40,350 nucleotides of DNA from Lentzea indica (GTDB taxonomy: Bacteria; Actinomycetota; Actinomycetes; Mycobacteriales; Pseudonocardiaceae), in assembly GCF_012184385.1 (NCBI RefSeq), contig NZ_VSRL01000060.1, positions 1-40,350 of the forward strand, given 5' to 3'. Both the position numbers and the translations under genes were made by a program. Under the pieces are notes generated by a model. That model did no database searches, had not been told where the DNA came from, and saw only the letters and a list, made by a program, of their open reading frames with translations. Below are positions 14,734-23,109 of the stretch, in pieces (the stretch's first letter is position 1; each line of letters starts with the position of its first letter).

Positions 14734-16188
14734 TCAGCCGACGGCCCCTTCCATCTGCAGTTCGATCAGGCGGTTCAGTTCGAGGGCGTACTCCATGGGG
14801 AGCTCGCGCGCGATGGGCTCGACGAACCCGCGCACGATCATCGCCATGGCCTCGTCCTCGTTCAGGCCGCGCGACATCAGGTAGAACAGCTGGTCCTCGG
14901 AGACCTTCGAGACCGTGGCCTCGTGACCCATCTGCACGTCGTCCTCGCGGACGTCGACGTACGGGTAGGTGTCCGACCGGCTGATGGTGTCGACCAGCAG
15001 CGCGTCGCACTTCACCGTGGACTTCGAGTGGTGCGCCCGCTTGTTGACCTGGACCAGGCCGCGGTACGACGTGCGGCCACCGCCACGCGCCACCGACTTC
15101 GAGATGATCGTCGAAGAGGTGTGCGGTGCCAGGTGGACCATCTTGGCGCCGGCGTCCTGGTGCTGGCCCTCGCCCGCGAACGCGATCGAGAGGACCTCGC
15201 CCTTGGCGTGCTCGCCCATCAGGAAGACGGCCGGGTACTTCATGGTCACCTTGGAGCCGATGTTGCCGTCGACCCACTCCATCGTCGCGCCCTCTTCGGC
15301 CTTGGCGCGCTTGGTGACCAGGTTGTAGACGTTGTTCGACCAGTTCTGGATCGTCGTGTAGCGGCAGCGGCCGCCCTTCTTCACGATGATCTCGACCACG
15401 GCCGAGTGCAGCGAGTCGGACGAGTAGATCGGCGCGGTGCAGCCCTCGACGTAGTGCACGTAGGCACCCTCGTCGACGATGATCAGCGTGCGCTCGAACT
15501 GGCCCATGTTCTCGGTGTTGATCCGGAAGTAGGCCTGCAGCGGGATGTCCACGTGCACGCCCTTCGGCACGTAGATGAACGAGCCGCCGGACCACGTCGC
15601 GGAGTTCAGCGCGGAGAACTTGTTGTCACCGGCGGGGATGACGGAGCCGAAGTACTCCTTGAAGAGCTCCGGGTGCTCCTTCAGGCCCGTGTCGGTGTCG
15701 AGGAAGATGACGCCCTGTTCCTCGAGGTCCTCACGGATCTGGTGGTAGACGACCTCGGACTCGTACTGGGCGGCGACACCGGCGACGAGGCGCTGCTTCT
15801 CAGCCTCCGGGATGCCCAGGCGGTCGTAGGTGTTCTTGATGTCCTCAGGCAGGTCTTCCCAGCTCTGAGCCTGCTTCTCGGTGGAACGCACGAAGTACTT
15901 GATCGAGTCGAAGTCGATCCCGGAGAGGTCGGCGCCCCAGGTCGGCATCGGCTTGAGGTCGAAGAGCTTCAACGCCTTCAACCGGTACTCGAGCATCCAC
16001 TCGGGCTCGTCCTTCTTCGCCGAGATGTCGCGGACGACGTCCTCGTTGATTCCTCGGCGGGCGCTCGCGCCGGCGACGTCCGAGTCGGCCCAGCCGAACT
16101 CGTAATTGCCAAGGGTGGCAATCGTCTCTTCCTGCGTGAGCGGAGACTGCACCGTGGTGGGCGTGCGCTGCTCGGCAGCGGCAGTCAT
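14734..16188 (-). CDS. sufB: SufB, Fe-S cluster scaffold
   Basis: A 484-residue scaffold on which nascent clusters form. Characteristic segments are [14 protein letters not shown] [80 protein letters not shown] and [20 protein letters not shown]. The cysteines in VEGCTAP and in VKCDALL are in family positions. No intein is present, unlike M. tuberculosis sufB. The ATG at 16188 overlaps the sufR stop as ATGA. Confidence 0.97.
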   Translation of the reverse strand: MTAAAEQRTPTTVQSPLTQEETIATLGNYEFGWADSDVAGASARRGINEDVVRDISAKKDEPEWMLEYRLKALKLFDLKPMPTWGADLSGIDFDSIKYFVRSTEKQAQSWEDLPEDIKNTYDRLGIPEAEKQRLVAGVAAQYESEVVYHQIREDLEEQGVIFLDTDTGLKEHPELFKEYFGSVIPAGDNKFSALNSATWSGGSFIYVPKGVHVDIPLQAYFRINTENMGQFERTLIIVDEGAYVHYVEGCTAPIYSSDSLHSAVVEIIVKKGGRCRYTTIQNWSNNVYNLVTKRAKAEEGATMEWVDGNIGSKVTMKYPAVFLMGEHAKGEVLSIAFAGEGQHQDAGAKMVHLAPHTSSTIISKSVARGGGRTSYRGLVQVNKRAHHSKSTVKCDALLVDTISRSDTYPYVDVREDDVQMGHEATVSKVSEDQLFYLMSRGLNEDEAMAMIVRGFVEPIARELPMEYALELNRLIELQMEGAVG

Positions 16189-16913
16189 GCGGGCTCCCCT
16201 CCATCATTCGGGCTGTGCTCTCCGGCAGAGCCGGATTTGGGCTGTGCAGTGTTCGGGATGTGCGTCGTGCACACGGCATGGCCGCTTGCGATCGTCGCGA
16301 GGCGCTGTACGTGAGAACCGAGGAGGTTCGCGAAAGCTTCCGTCTCGGTCTCGCACAGCTGGGGGAACTCAGCTGCCACGTGGGCTACCGGGCAGTGGTG
16401 CTGACACAACTGCTCGCCCACCCCTACGTGACGTGCCGACGCAGCGTAGCCCTCCCTGGTCAGCGCGGTCGCAAGGGCCTTGACCCGTTCGGCGGGCGTG
16501 GCCTGGGCCACGATCGCCGTGCGGTGCCGGTCCACGAGCGCGTCGACACGACTCTGCGCGAACGCGCGAACAGCCTCTTCGCCGCCGGATTGGGCGAGGA
16601 ACCTGATCGCGGCGACCGCGAGGTCGTCGTAGGCGTGGCCGAACCGGGCACGCCCGGTGTCGGTCAGCAGGAAGAGCTTGGCCGGGCGGCCACGACCCCG
16701 CTGGGTCTGGCGCGGAGCATCCCTCGTCGTCGCCTCGCCGTCCGTGAGCAGTGCGTCGATGTGACGGCGCACGGCCGTGGGGCTGATGCCCAGTTCCTCG
16801 GCAACGGCCGCCGCGGTGACCGGACCCTGCTCCAACAGGAGCCTGGCGACAGCACGCCGAGTCCGGCCGTCGTGCTGATGCACGGCGTCCAGGTGGCTCT
16901 CGACGTTTTTCAC
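16185..16913 (-). CDS. sufR: SufR, Fe-S-sensing repressor of the suf operon
   Basis: A 242-residue DNA-binding protein with an N-terminal winged helix (about 15-75: [20 protein letters not shown] then [14 protein letters not shown], and [15 protein letters not shown]) and a C-terminal cysteine cluster ([18 protein letters not shown], then VCTTHIP) that in homologues holds a [4Fe-4S] cluster. It represses suf when the cluster is intact. It starts at GTG 16913, which overlaps an inverted repeat matching the known SufR site, so autoregulation is likely. The last ~25 residues ([18 protein letters not shown]) are a non-conserved tail. Confidence 0.95.
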   Translation of the reverse strand: MKNVESHLDAVHQHDGRTRRAVARLLLEQGPVTAAAVAEELGISPTAVRRHIDALLTDGEATTRDAPRQTQRGRGRPAKLFLLTDTGRARFGHAYDDLAVAAIRFLAQSGGEEAVRAFAQSRVDALVDRHRTAIVAQATPAERVKALATALTREGYAASARHVGVGEQLCQHHCPVAHVAAEFPQLCETETEAFANLLGSHVQRLATIASGHAVCTTHIPNTAQPKSGSAGEHSPNDGGEPA

Positions 16914-16926
16914 AACACCAGTGTTG
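16913..16926 (-). promoter_or_regulatory. SufR operator CAAC-N6-GTTG
   Basis: CAACACTGGTGTTG on the minus strand has 6-bp arms (CAACAC/GTGTTG) around TG. It fits the CAAC-N6-GTTG site described for cyanobacterial SufR. It overlaps the GTG start of sufR and follows a -10-like TAAATA (minus strand, about 16934-16929), so bound SufR would block initiation. The rest of 16927-17007 is the shared region with mptB. Confidence 0.75.
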
Positions 16927-16991
16927 CGTATTTAGCCTGAGGTCGCAAAGATCGCGGTCACAGGGTGACCTGACTCACGGCTGAGACGGGC

Positions 16992-17007
16992 TAGATACCC
17001 TCCTGCC
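16992..17007 (+). promoter_or_regulatory. putative -10 of mptB with very short leader
   Basis: TAGATA (16992-16997) lies 10 bp before the mptB ATG at 17008. It matches the TANNNT -10 pattern and would give a leader of only a few bases. A CTGACT about 16 bp upstream may be the -35. Confidence 0.4.
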
Positions 17008-18543
17008 ATGCCCACCAACGGCGGAGCGCCGACTCCGGAGAGCGACCTCTTGAACGGTCGAGAGCGTCGCCAGCTGGACATCGTTCGCCGCTGGGGCACC
17101 ATCGGCGCGTTGTTGCTGACCGTCGGATCGCTCGGTGGCGGGGCCGCGCCCATCTACTCGCCGCTCTACGGCGTGCCAGTCCTCGGGCTTTTCTCGAGGA
17201 TGCCCAGTGTCGCGATGGGGGTCGTCTGGACCGGCATCTTCATGATCGTGTCGGCCTGGCTGGCGCTGGGACGGTTCGTCAGACCGGGGCGCGCGCGGCT
17301 GGTCTCGCGCAGCCAGATGGACCGCACGCTGCTGATGTGGACCGTTCCGCTGGTCTTCTGCGTGCCGATGTTCAGCCGGGACGTCTATTCGTACCTGGCG
17401 CAGAGCGAGATCGCGGCGCGCGGCCAGGACCCGTACGAGCTCGGCCCGGCCAACGCCCTCGGTGTCGACCACGTGCTCACGCGCGGTGTGCCGAACATCT
17501 GGCGTGAGACGCCGGCGCCTTATGGACCTCTGTTCCTGGCGTTCGGCCGGTTGACCGCGATGCTGACCGGTGACCACGTCGTGTCGGGCGTGTTCGTGCA
17601 CCGGCTGCTGGTGCTGTGCGGCCTGGTGATGATCGTGTGGGCGTTGCCCCGGCTGGCCGCCCGGTTCGGCGTTCCGCCGGTCGGCGCGCTGTGGCTGGGT
17701 GCGCTCAACCCGTTGGTGCTGTTCCACATCGTCATCGGCGTGCACAACGACGGCCTGGCGCTCGGCCTGATGCTGGTCGGCCTGGAGCTGGCGATGCGCG
17801 GGCTGGAACCGTTGAAATGGTCGTGGATCACGCTGGGTGCCGGGATCATCGTGTGCGGCGCGATGGTGAAGATCCCCGCGATGGCCGCGCTCGGCTTCCT
17901 CGGTGTGATGGTGGCCCGCAAGCTCGGCGGTCAGCTCAAGCACCTGGCGTTGGTGGCCGGGGTCATGGCCGTGATCGCCGGGGTCGGGGTGGTGGTGATC
18001 TGCCTCGGCACCGGGTTCGGGTTCGGGTGGATCTCGACGCTGAACGTGGCCTCGACCGTGAAGTCCTGGATGTCGCCGCCGACCGCGCTGGGCTTCCTCG
18101 GTGCCGGCACCGGCATCATGCTCGGCCTCGGCAACCACACCGAGGCGATGATCTCGCTGACCAGGCTGCTCGGGCAGGGCGTGTCCGTGGTGATCACCGT
18201 GCTGCTGCTGTGGCGCAGCTTCAAGGGCCGGATCAAGGCGATGAACGGCCTGGGTGCCGCGCTGGGCGCGATCCTGGTGCTCGGCCCGGTGCTGCAGCCC
18301 TGGTACGTGCTGTGGGCGGCGATTCCGCTGGCCACCGCCGTCGTCGGGCCCAAGTTCCGGCTGTTCGCCATGGTGACCTCGGCGATCATCGCGGTGATCC
18401 TGCCGCCGACCGGGTCCGCCTTCGACGGGCGTGCTTACACGGTGCCGCAGGCCGTCGCCGGTGCGGTGATCACGTTCGCGGTCTGCGTTCTGATCGCGCG
18501 CAAGCGGGTGGGGCCGTTCCTCAAGTCCGACCCCGCGGCGTGA
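17008..18543 (+). CDS. mptB: alpha-(1->6) mannosyltransferase MptB-like (GT-C)
   Basis: A 511-residue polytopic membrane glycosyltransferase of the GT-C fold, about 12-13 hydrophobic segments, expected to use polyprenyl-phosphate mannose to build the lipoglycan mannan core on the outer face of the membrane. Early loop motifs include MFSRDVYSYLAQSEIAARG with the acidic residue typical of GT-C enzymes, then ETPAPYGPLFLAFGRL and LNPLVLFHIVIGVHNDGLAL. It stands divergent to sufR exactly as Rv1459c does to Rv1460, which strengthens the MptB call. Its stop overlaps the following kinase-like gene as GTGA. Confidence 0.9.
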   Translation: MPTNGGAPTPESDLLNGRERRQLDIVRRWGTIGALLLTVGSLGGGAAPIYSPLYGVPVLGLFSRMPSVAMGVVWTGIFMIVSAWLALGRFVRPGRARLVSRSQMDRTLLMWTVPLVFCVPMFSRDVYSYLAQSEIAARGQDPYELGPANALGVDHVLTRGVPNIWRETPAPYGPLFLAFGRLTAMLTGDHVVSGVFVHRLLVLCGLVMIVWALPRLAARFGVPPVGALWLGALNPLVLFHIVIGVHNDGLALGLMLVGLELAMRGLEPLKWSWITLGAGIIVCGAMVKIPAMAALGFLGVMVARKLGGQLKHLALVAGVMAVIAGVGVVVICLGTGFGFGWISTLNVASTVKSWMSPPTALGFLGAGTGIMLGLGNHTEAMISLTRLLGQGVSVVITVLLLWRSFKGRIKAMNGLGAALGAILVLGPVLQPWYVLWAAIPLATAVVGPKFRLFAMVTSAIIAVILPPTGSAFDGRAYTVPQAVAGAVITFAVCVLIARKRVGPFLKSDPAA

Positions 18544-19385
18544 AGGACTGGCTCGAACAGCGGTCCGACGACGAGCTTGCGGCGCTGCTGACGCACGGGC
18601 GGGCGCTCGGGCCGGGAGCAGGCGGCGGGCCGGTGCTGCTCGACGTCGAGGGCGTTCAGGTGTTCGCCAAGCGCGTGCCGCTGACACGGCGGGAGCTCGA
18701 CCGGCCGTACTCGACGGAGAACCTGTTCGACCTGCCGGTGGTGTGCCAGTACGGCATCGGGTCGCCGGGCTTCAACGCGTGGCGTGAGCTGGCCGCGAAC
18801 CAGCTCGTGGCCGGAACTCCTGGTTTCCCGCTCCTGCTTCACCACCGCGTGCTGCCCGGCAGGGCGGCGATCACCGCGGAGTTCCTCGACATCGACGCCG
18901 CTTCGGCACGGCTGGGCGGGTCGCCGCAGATCAGGGCGCGGTTCACCGAGCTGGCCGCGGCCGAGCACAGCCTGGTGCTGTTCTTCGAGCACGTCCCGCT
19001 CGCCTTGCGTGAGTGGCTCACCCCGGACCTCCTCCCCGAGGTGGAACGGCAGCTCATGGAGATCGTGGCCGCGCTGCGGTCACTGGACCTGCTGCACCTC
19101 GACGTCCACTTCGGCAACATCCGTTCCGACGGCGAGCGGGTCTACCTGGCCGACTTCGGGCTGGCCACGTCGCCGCGGTTCGACCTCGACGCCGCCGAGC
19201 ACGAGTTCGCTCGCCGGCATGCGGGACATGACGCGGAACTCGTCGCGTTGCACCTGGTCAACCACATCACGAAGGCGATCCCCGACCCGTCGCCCGCCGT
19301 CGCGGAGATGCTGGAACGGCTGGGACCCACCGCGGCGAAGTGGAACGACTTCTACCGTCGGCTGATGGGTCAACCGGTCCAGTAA
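18540..19385 (+). CDS. protein kinase-like protein coupled to mptB
   Basis: A soluble 281-residue protein with a kinase fold. The candidate ATP lysine is K44 (VQVFAKRVPL), a helix-C glutamate E83 (WRELAANQLV), the catalytic loop HLDVHFGN at 186-193 with D188 and N193, and the metal-binding DFG at 205-207 (YLADFGLATS). There is no glycine-rich loop of classical form and no transmembrane or sensor domain, so it may phosphorylate a small molecule or lipid head rather than a protein. The GTG at 18540 overlaps the mptB stop by 4 bp, implying a linked role such as control of lipoglycan synthesis. Confidence 0.75.
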   Translation: MKDWLEQRSDDELAALLTHGRALGPGAGGGPVLLDVEGVQVFAKRVPLTRRELDRPYSTENLFDLPVVCQYGIGSPGFNAWRELAANQLVAGTPGFPLLLHHRVLPGRAAITAEFLDIDAASARLGGSPQIRARFTELAAAEHSLVLFFEHVPLALREWLTPDLLPEVERQLMEIVAALRSLDLLHLDVHFGNIRSDGERVYLADFGLATSPRFDLDAAEHEFARRHAGHDAELVALHLVNHITKAIPDPSPAVAEMLERLGPTAAKWNDFYRRLMGQPVQ

Positions 19386-19450
19386 CCACATCCCTTCGGC
19401 GGACGAGTACCTAGCAGGGGGAAGATCGACGCCGGAGGGGGTGAGGCGGC

Positions 19451-22267
19451 ATGTCCGAACAACCCATGTCGCGCGAAGAGGTCCGGTTCGCCGTTGTGCT
19501 CAACGGCGGCGTGAGTCTGGCCGTCTGGATGGGCGGCGTCGTGCTGGAGCTGGACCGTCTGACCAGGCCGGGAACCACGTACCAGCCGCTGCTGGACCTC
19601 GTGGGCTGCACCGCGAGAGCGGATGTCATCGCCGGCACGTCCGCCGGCGGCATCAACGGGGCCGCGCTGGCGTTGTCGCAGGTCAACAAGCAGGCCGACC
19701 TGAGCAGACTGCGTGACCTGTGGGCAGAGCAGGGCCGGATGGAACAGCTGCTCAGGACGCCGTTCCGCGGCGAGCCGGCCAGCCTGCTCAAGGGTGACGA
19801 GTTCTTCCTGCCGAGACTTCAGGAGGCTCTGGCCAGGCTCACGAGCGACTTCGACCCGACCGAGGTCCACGAACGCCCGATCGACCTCAGGATCACCACC
19901 ACGCTGCTAGGCGGCGTCCCGACCATCACCTACGACGACCTCGGCCAGCCGCTGACCCAGTCGGTGCACCAGGGATCGTTCTCGTTCCGCCGCGACCCCT
20001 ACACCTGGGTGAGCGAAGAGACCAGGGACGACTTCAAGAGCGACACGCTGAACGACCGCGTCCTGCAGCTCGCCCTCGCGGCACGCAGCAGTGCCAGCTT
20101 CCCGTTCGCGTTCGAGCCGAGCTTCATCCCCGTCGGCGGCCAGGCGACTCCTGACCGTCCCGACATGGCGGACGTCGCGAGCTGGGCTAACGGGGGCGAC
20201 CGGAGCAGGTTCGCGGTCGACGGTGGTGTCCTGGTCAACACGCCCACGCGGGAAGCGCTGGAAGCCATCGACCGCATGCCGGCGGACGGGCCGGTCCGGC
20301 GCGTGATGCTGCTGGTCTTCCCGCACGCCGAACCGCTGGGTTCCGAGCCGGTGGCCGACACCGTCGACAAGGGGCTGACGACGGTCGGCTCCGGCGCCAA
20401 GCTGCTGAGCGCCATGTCCAGCCAGGCCAACCGGACCTACGTCGAGAAGATCGAGGAGCACAACCGGCGGGCCGCGAGCAGCAGGGGTGGCCGGACGGCC
20501 CTGCTGGAACGGTTGCACGCCAACGACGAGAACGTGGTCGACGAGGTGTACTCGTTGGCGGACAAGCTCTTCGGGCACTACGAGGACGTCGAGATCAGGC
20601 TCGCGGCCAGGCAGGTGGCCACCCAGCAGTTCGTCGTCCCCGGTGGAAACCCCGGGAACTGGTCCTTCGAACGGGCTCGGCGCGCGGCGGAGACGGCGCA
20701 GCGCAAGTGGAAGAAGCAGCACGGTGTGCTCCCGTACGTGCCCGGTGTGCGGCTGCCCGCGCAGGTGTGCCGCGAGGACGTCGGCTGGGAGTGGGGCCTC
20801 ACGATGGCCGAGCGGCTCGGCGCGTCGGCGCTCGACCTGCTCAAGCGTCTGGTGTGGGTGGCACCGGACGGCAGCGCCGACAAGATCGCCGCGGCCCGCC
20901 GCGAACTGCACCAGGTGCGGGCCGAGCTCCGCAGGCTGCGCGAGGAGCTGTTCGCGTGGAAGCCTTCCGACTCGCTCGGCGAGACGTACTGGACCGGCCG
21001 GCTCGCGAGCTATCACGAGCACATGATCGACGGCCACCTCGGTCTGGAGGTCAAGGCGCAGGTGGCCGAGATCGGCCGGATCGTCGGCGAGGCCCAGCAG
21101 GTGATCAACGGCCTCGACGAGCACCGCCTCAGGCTCGGTGGGCTCGCGGCGTGGAAGGCGTTGCTCGACATCAGGACCACCAAGGGCGAGGCGGGACTCG
21201 GCGAGAACGAGCGGTGGCTGTCCCGTCTGCTGGCACTGGAGGTCGCGGGCACGTGCCTGTCCGACGACGCCTCGACCGGGATGGACACGGCGGTCGAGCT
21301 GGTGCAGGTGTCGCTGCAGACGCGCAACGCGTTCGCGCAGCAGTCGATCACGGCGGACGACAAGGCCGGCGGCGCGTCGCTGTCGCGGTTCTCCGGGTTC
21401 CTCAAGCGGTCGTGGCGGGTCAACGACTGGATCTGGGGACGGCTCGACGGCGCCACGATGCTGTGCCGTGTGCTGTTCGACCCGCGCAGGCTGCGCAGGA
21501 TGGACACGCTCGGTCGTCCGGAAGGCGACCAGCGCACGCCGGAGCAGCGTGCGGAAGCCGTGGTCGGCGAGGTCGTCGAGGCGATGTTCGGTCCCGAGCT
21601 GCCCGTGCAGGTCGCGGCCTGCGCCGAGGAAGCCAAGAAGGAGCTCACGGGCATCTACGAGGCTGAAGGTGAGCTGTCGCCGTCGTCGATGAAGCTCGCC
21701 GAGCTGGCCGCGTGGGGCCTGCACTGGCGGATCATCTGCGAGGAGCTCCCCCGGCTGCGGGCCGCCATCATCGCCGACCGCGGTGATGGCGCGGACCAGC
21801 GTTCGCGCGGTGAGCTGTTTCTCGAAGAGCACGCGGACCTGTTGCGGCGCCTGGAATATCCCGAACAGCACACGGTCACGCTCGGCATGGCGGCGCTCAA
21901 CGCGTTCGACCGCGCCGGCATCGGCCGCGAACCTCTGACGCAGGAAGCCGCGTCGGACCAGATGATCCGCACGGCAGCGACTGCAGCTGCTGTCGCGGTC
22001 ACGGTCGCCGACTCCGAACGGTCAGGGCTCGCCGCGGCGAGGCCGGTGACCCGCGTCGTGCGAGGAGCCGCGCTGCTCCCCTACTGGACGATCACCGGCC
22101 TGACCAGAGGCGGGAAGCTCGCGCAGTTCCTGGGACTCCTGGGCCTCGCCGTCGGCGGCGCGCTCGTGGTCATGGCGCTGTTCGCATGCTGCCGGCCTGG
22201 GCAGCCGGTCCTGGCGCGGCGATCGGTGCGGCCAGTCTCCTCGCCGCCTTCGGTTACGCGGCACTGA
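19451..22267 (+). CDS. patatin-like phospholipase-related protein (DUF3376 type), frame broken near 22186
   Basis: A large protein with an N-terminal patatin domain. The oxyanion loop is at about 18-30 (LNGGVSLAVWMGG), the nucleophile elbow GTSAG has S64, and the catalytic Asp is D257 in VDGGVLVNTP. The middle (about 330-850) is a long helical, charged region of the patatin-related family. The frame reaches a stop at 22267, but after VVMALFA the residues CCRPGQPVLARRS look out of frame. The natural continuation (LPAWAAGPGAAIG, membrane segments) is in the -1 frame from 22186. The joined protein would be about 1,218 residues, in the family's usual range. ATG 19451 follows GGAGGGGG by nine bases. 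It is probably a membrane-anchored lipid acyl hydrolase. Confidence 0.8.
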   Translation: MSEQPMSREEVRFAVVLNGGVSLAVWMGGVVLELDRLTRPGTTYQPLLDLVGCTARADVIAGTSAGGINGAALALSQVNKQADLSRLRDLWAEQGRMEQLLRTPFRGEPASLLKGDEFFLPRLQEALARLTSDFDPTEVHERPIDLRITTTLLGGVPTITYDDLGQPLTQSVHQGSFSFRRDPYTWVSEETRDDFKSDTLNDRVLQLALAARSSASFPFAFEPSFIPVGGQATPDRPDMADVASWANGGDRSRFAVDGGVLVNTPTREALEAIDRMPADGPVRRVMLLVFPHAEPLGSEPVADTVDKGLTTVGSGAKLLSAMSSQANRTYVEKIEEHNRRAASSRGGRTALLERLHANDENVVDEVYSLADKLFGHYEDVEIRLAARQVATQQFVVPGGNPGNWSFERARRAAETAQRKWKKQHGVLPYVPGVRLPAQVCREDVGWEWGLTMAERLGASALDLLKRLVWVAPDGSADKIAAARRELHQVRAELRRLREELFAWKPSDSLGETYWTGRLASYHEHMIDGHLGLEVKAQVAEIGRIVGEAQQVINGLDEHRLRLGGLAAWKALLDIRTTKGEAGLGENERWLSRLLALEVAGTCLSDDASTGMDTAVELVQVSLQTRNAFAQQSITADDKAGGASLSRFSGFLKRSWRVNDWIWGRLDGATMLCRVLFDPRRLRRMDTLGRPEGDQRTPEQRAEAVVGEVVEAMFGPELPVQVAACAEEAKKELTGIYEAEGELSPSSMKLAELAAWGLHWRIICEELPRLRAAIIADRGDGADQRSRGELFLEEHADLLRRLEYPEQHTVTLGMAALNAFDRAGIGREPLTQEAASDQMIRTAATAAAVAVTVADSERSGLAAARPVTRVVRGAALLPYWTITGLTRGGKLAQFLGLLGLAVGGALVVMALFACCRPGQPVLARRSVRPVSSPPSVTRH

Positions 22268-23109
22268 GAAGCGGCACGCTGCTGCACGGGCTGGTGCTGC
22301 TGTCACCAGTGATCCCGTTGGCGGCCATAGCCGTCGACAGACTGCCCGACGACCGCTCCGAGATCTCGACCGGCACGGTCACCGTGGCCGGTGTCGCGCT
22401 GGTCGTCACGGCACTGCTCGTCCTGGGTTCGCTGCCCTCGCCGATCCGCACACCGCTCGCGGTGCTGGCCGACTTCAAGCCGTTGCGGATCATCAAGCGC
22501 CGCTGGAAGCAGGCGGCCGTGGCGCTGGCGGTGGCGGGGCTGGTCTGGACGGTGTGGCAGTTCGAGCTGCACACCAAGCCGTGGCTGGTGATCCCCACTT
22601 CGATCCTTTGTGGAGCGTTCGGGATCCGGATGGCGCTGTCTGGCGGCAAGTCGCTGCAGCGCTGGCGCAGGGTCGAGGGCGTCTGGGGCACGGAACGCGC
22701 CGAGCCTCCCGCCGCCGCCACCGCGGGCTGGGCCGTGATCTACGGCCTCGGCTACCTCGCGGCCGCGGACGTGCTGCTGATCATCCAGCCCGCGGGATGG
22801 GGCTGGCAGGCGGTGATCGGCACGGCGCTGGCGTTCGGCCTGACGCTGCTGCTGATCACGTCCTGGTACGTGCCCCGCGTGGAACGCCGCCGCATCCGCA
22901 GGCAGCTCGTCAGCGAGGCGATTCCCGCGATCTACCCGGACGGCTGCGACATCGCCGAGACGTTGCGCGAACGGCTGGAGGGCCACGCCTCGCTGTACCG
23001 GTTCCTCATCCGGGGAGAGGGTGAGCACCCCTCGGAGCTCACCCTCTCCCACACGGGACTCGTTGTCGCGCAACGAATCGAAGCGAAGCTCAGGCAGCAA
23101 GCGCGATGA
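22186..23109 (+). CDS. membrane C-terminal portion of the patatin-like protein (or separate overlapping gene)
   Basis: The 307-residue reading frame starts at ATG 22186, overlapping the previous frame by 82 bp. It carries about six to eight hydrophobic segments (for example LLHGLVLLSPVIPLAAIAV, VTVAGVALVVTALLVLGSLP and VIGTALAFGLTLLLITSWYV) and a soluble C-terminal tail. No ribosome site precedes the ATG and the first residues continue a transmembrane helix begun in the upstream frame, so I think this is the 3' part of one gene split by a one-base shift. Its end overlaps the convergent glycosyltransferase gene by 20 bp. Confidence 0.7.
   Translation: MLPAWAAGPGAAIGAASLLAAFGYAALRSGTLLHGLVLLSPVIPLAAIAVDRLPDDRSEISTGTVTVAGVALVVTALLVLGSLPSPIRTPLAVLADFKPLRIIKRRWKQAAVALAVAGLVWTVWQFELHTKPWLVIPTSILCGAFGIRMALSGGKSLQRWRRVEGVWGTERAEPPAAATAGWAVIYGLGYLAAADVLLIIQPAGWGWQAVIGTALAFGLTLLLITSWYVPRVERRRIRRQLVSEAIPAIYPDGCDIAETLRERLEGHASLYRFLIRGEGEHPSELTLSHTGLVVAQRIEAKLRQQAR

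Noticed and set aside
14713..16314. 533-codon plus-strand ORF opposite sufB
   Set aside because: Antisense shadow of sufB with no recognisable domain and biased composition.
16975..18687. 570-codon minus-strand ORF opposite mptB
   Set aside because: Its translation is dominated by Arg, His, Gln and Asp as expected from the complement of a membrane protein gene; mptB on the plus strand is unambiguous.
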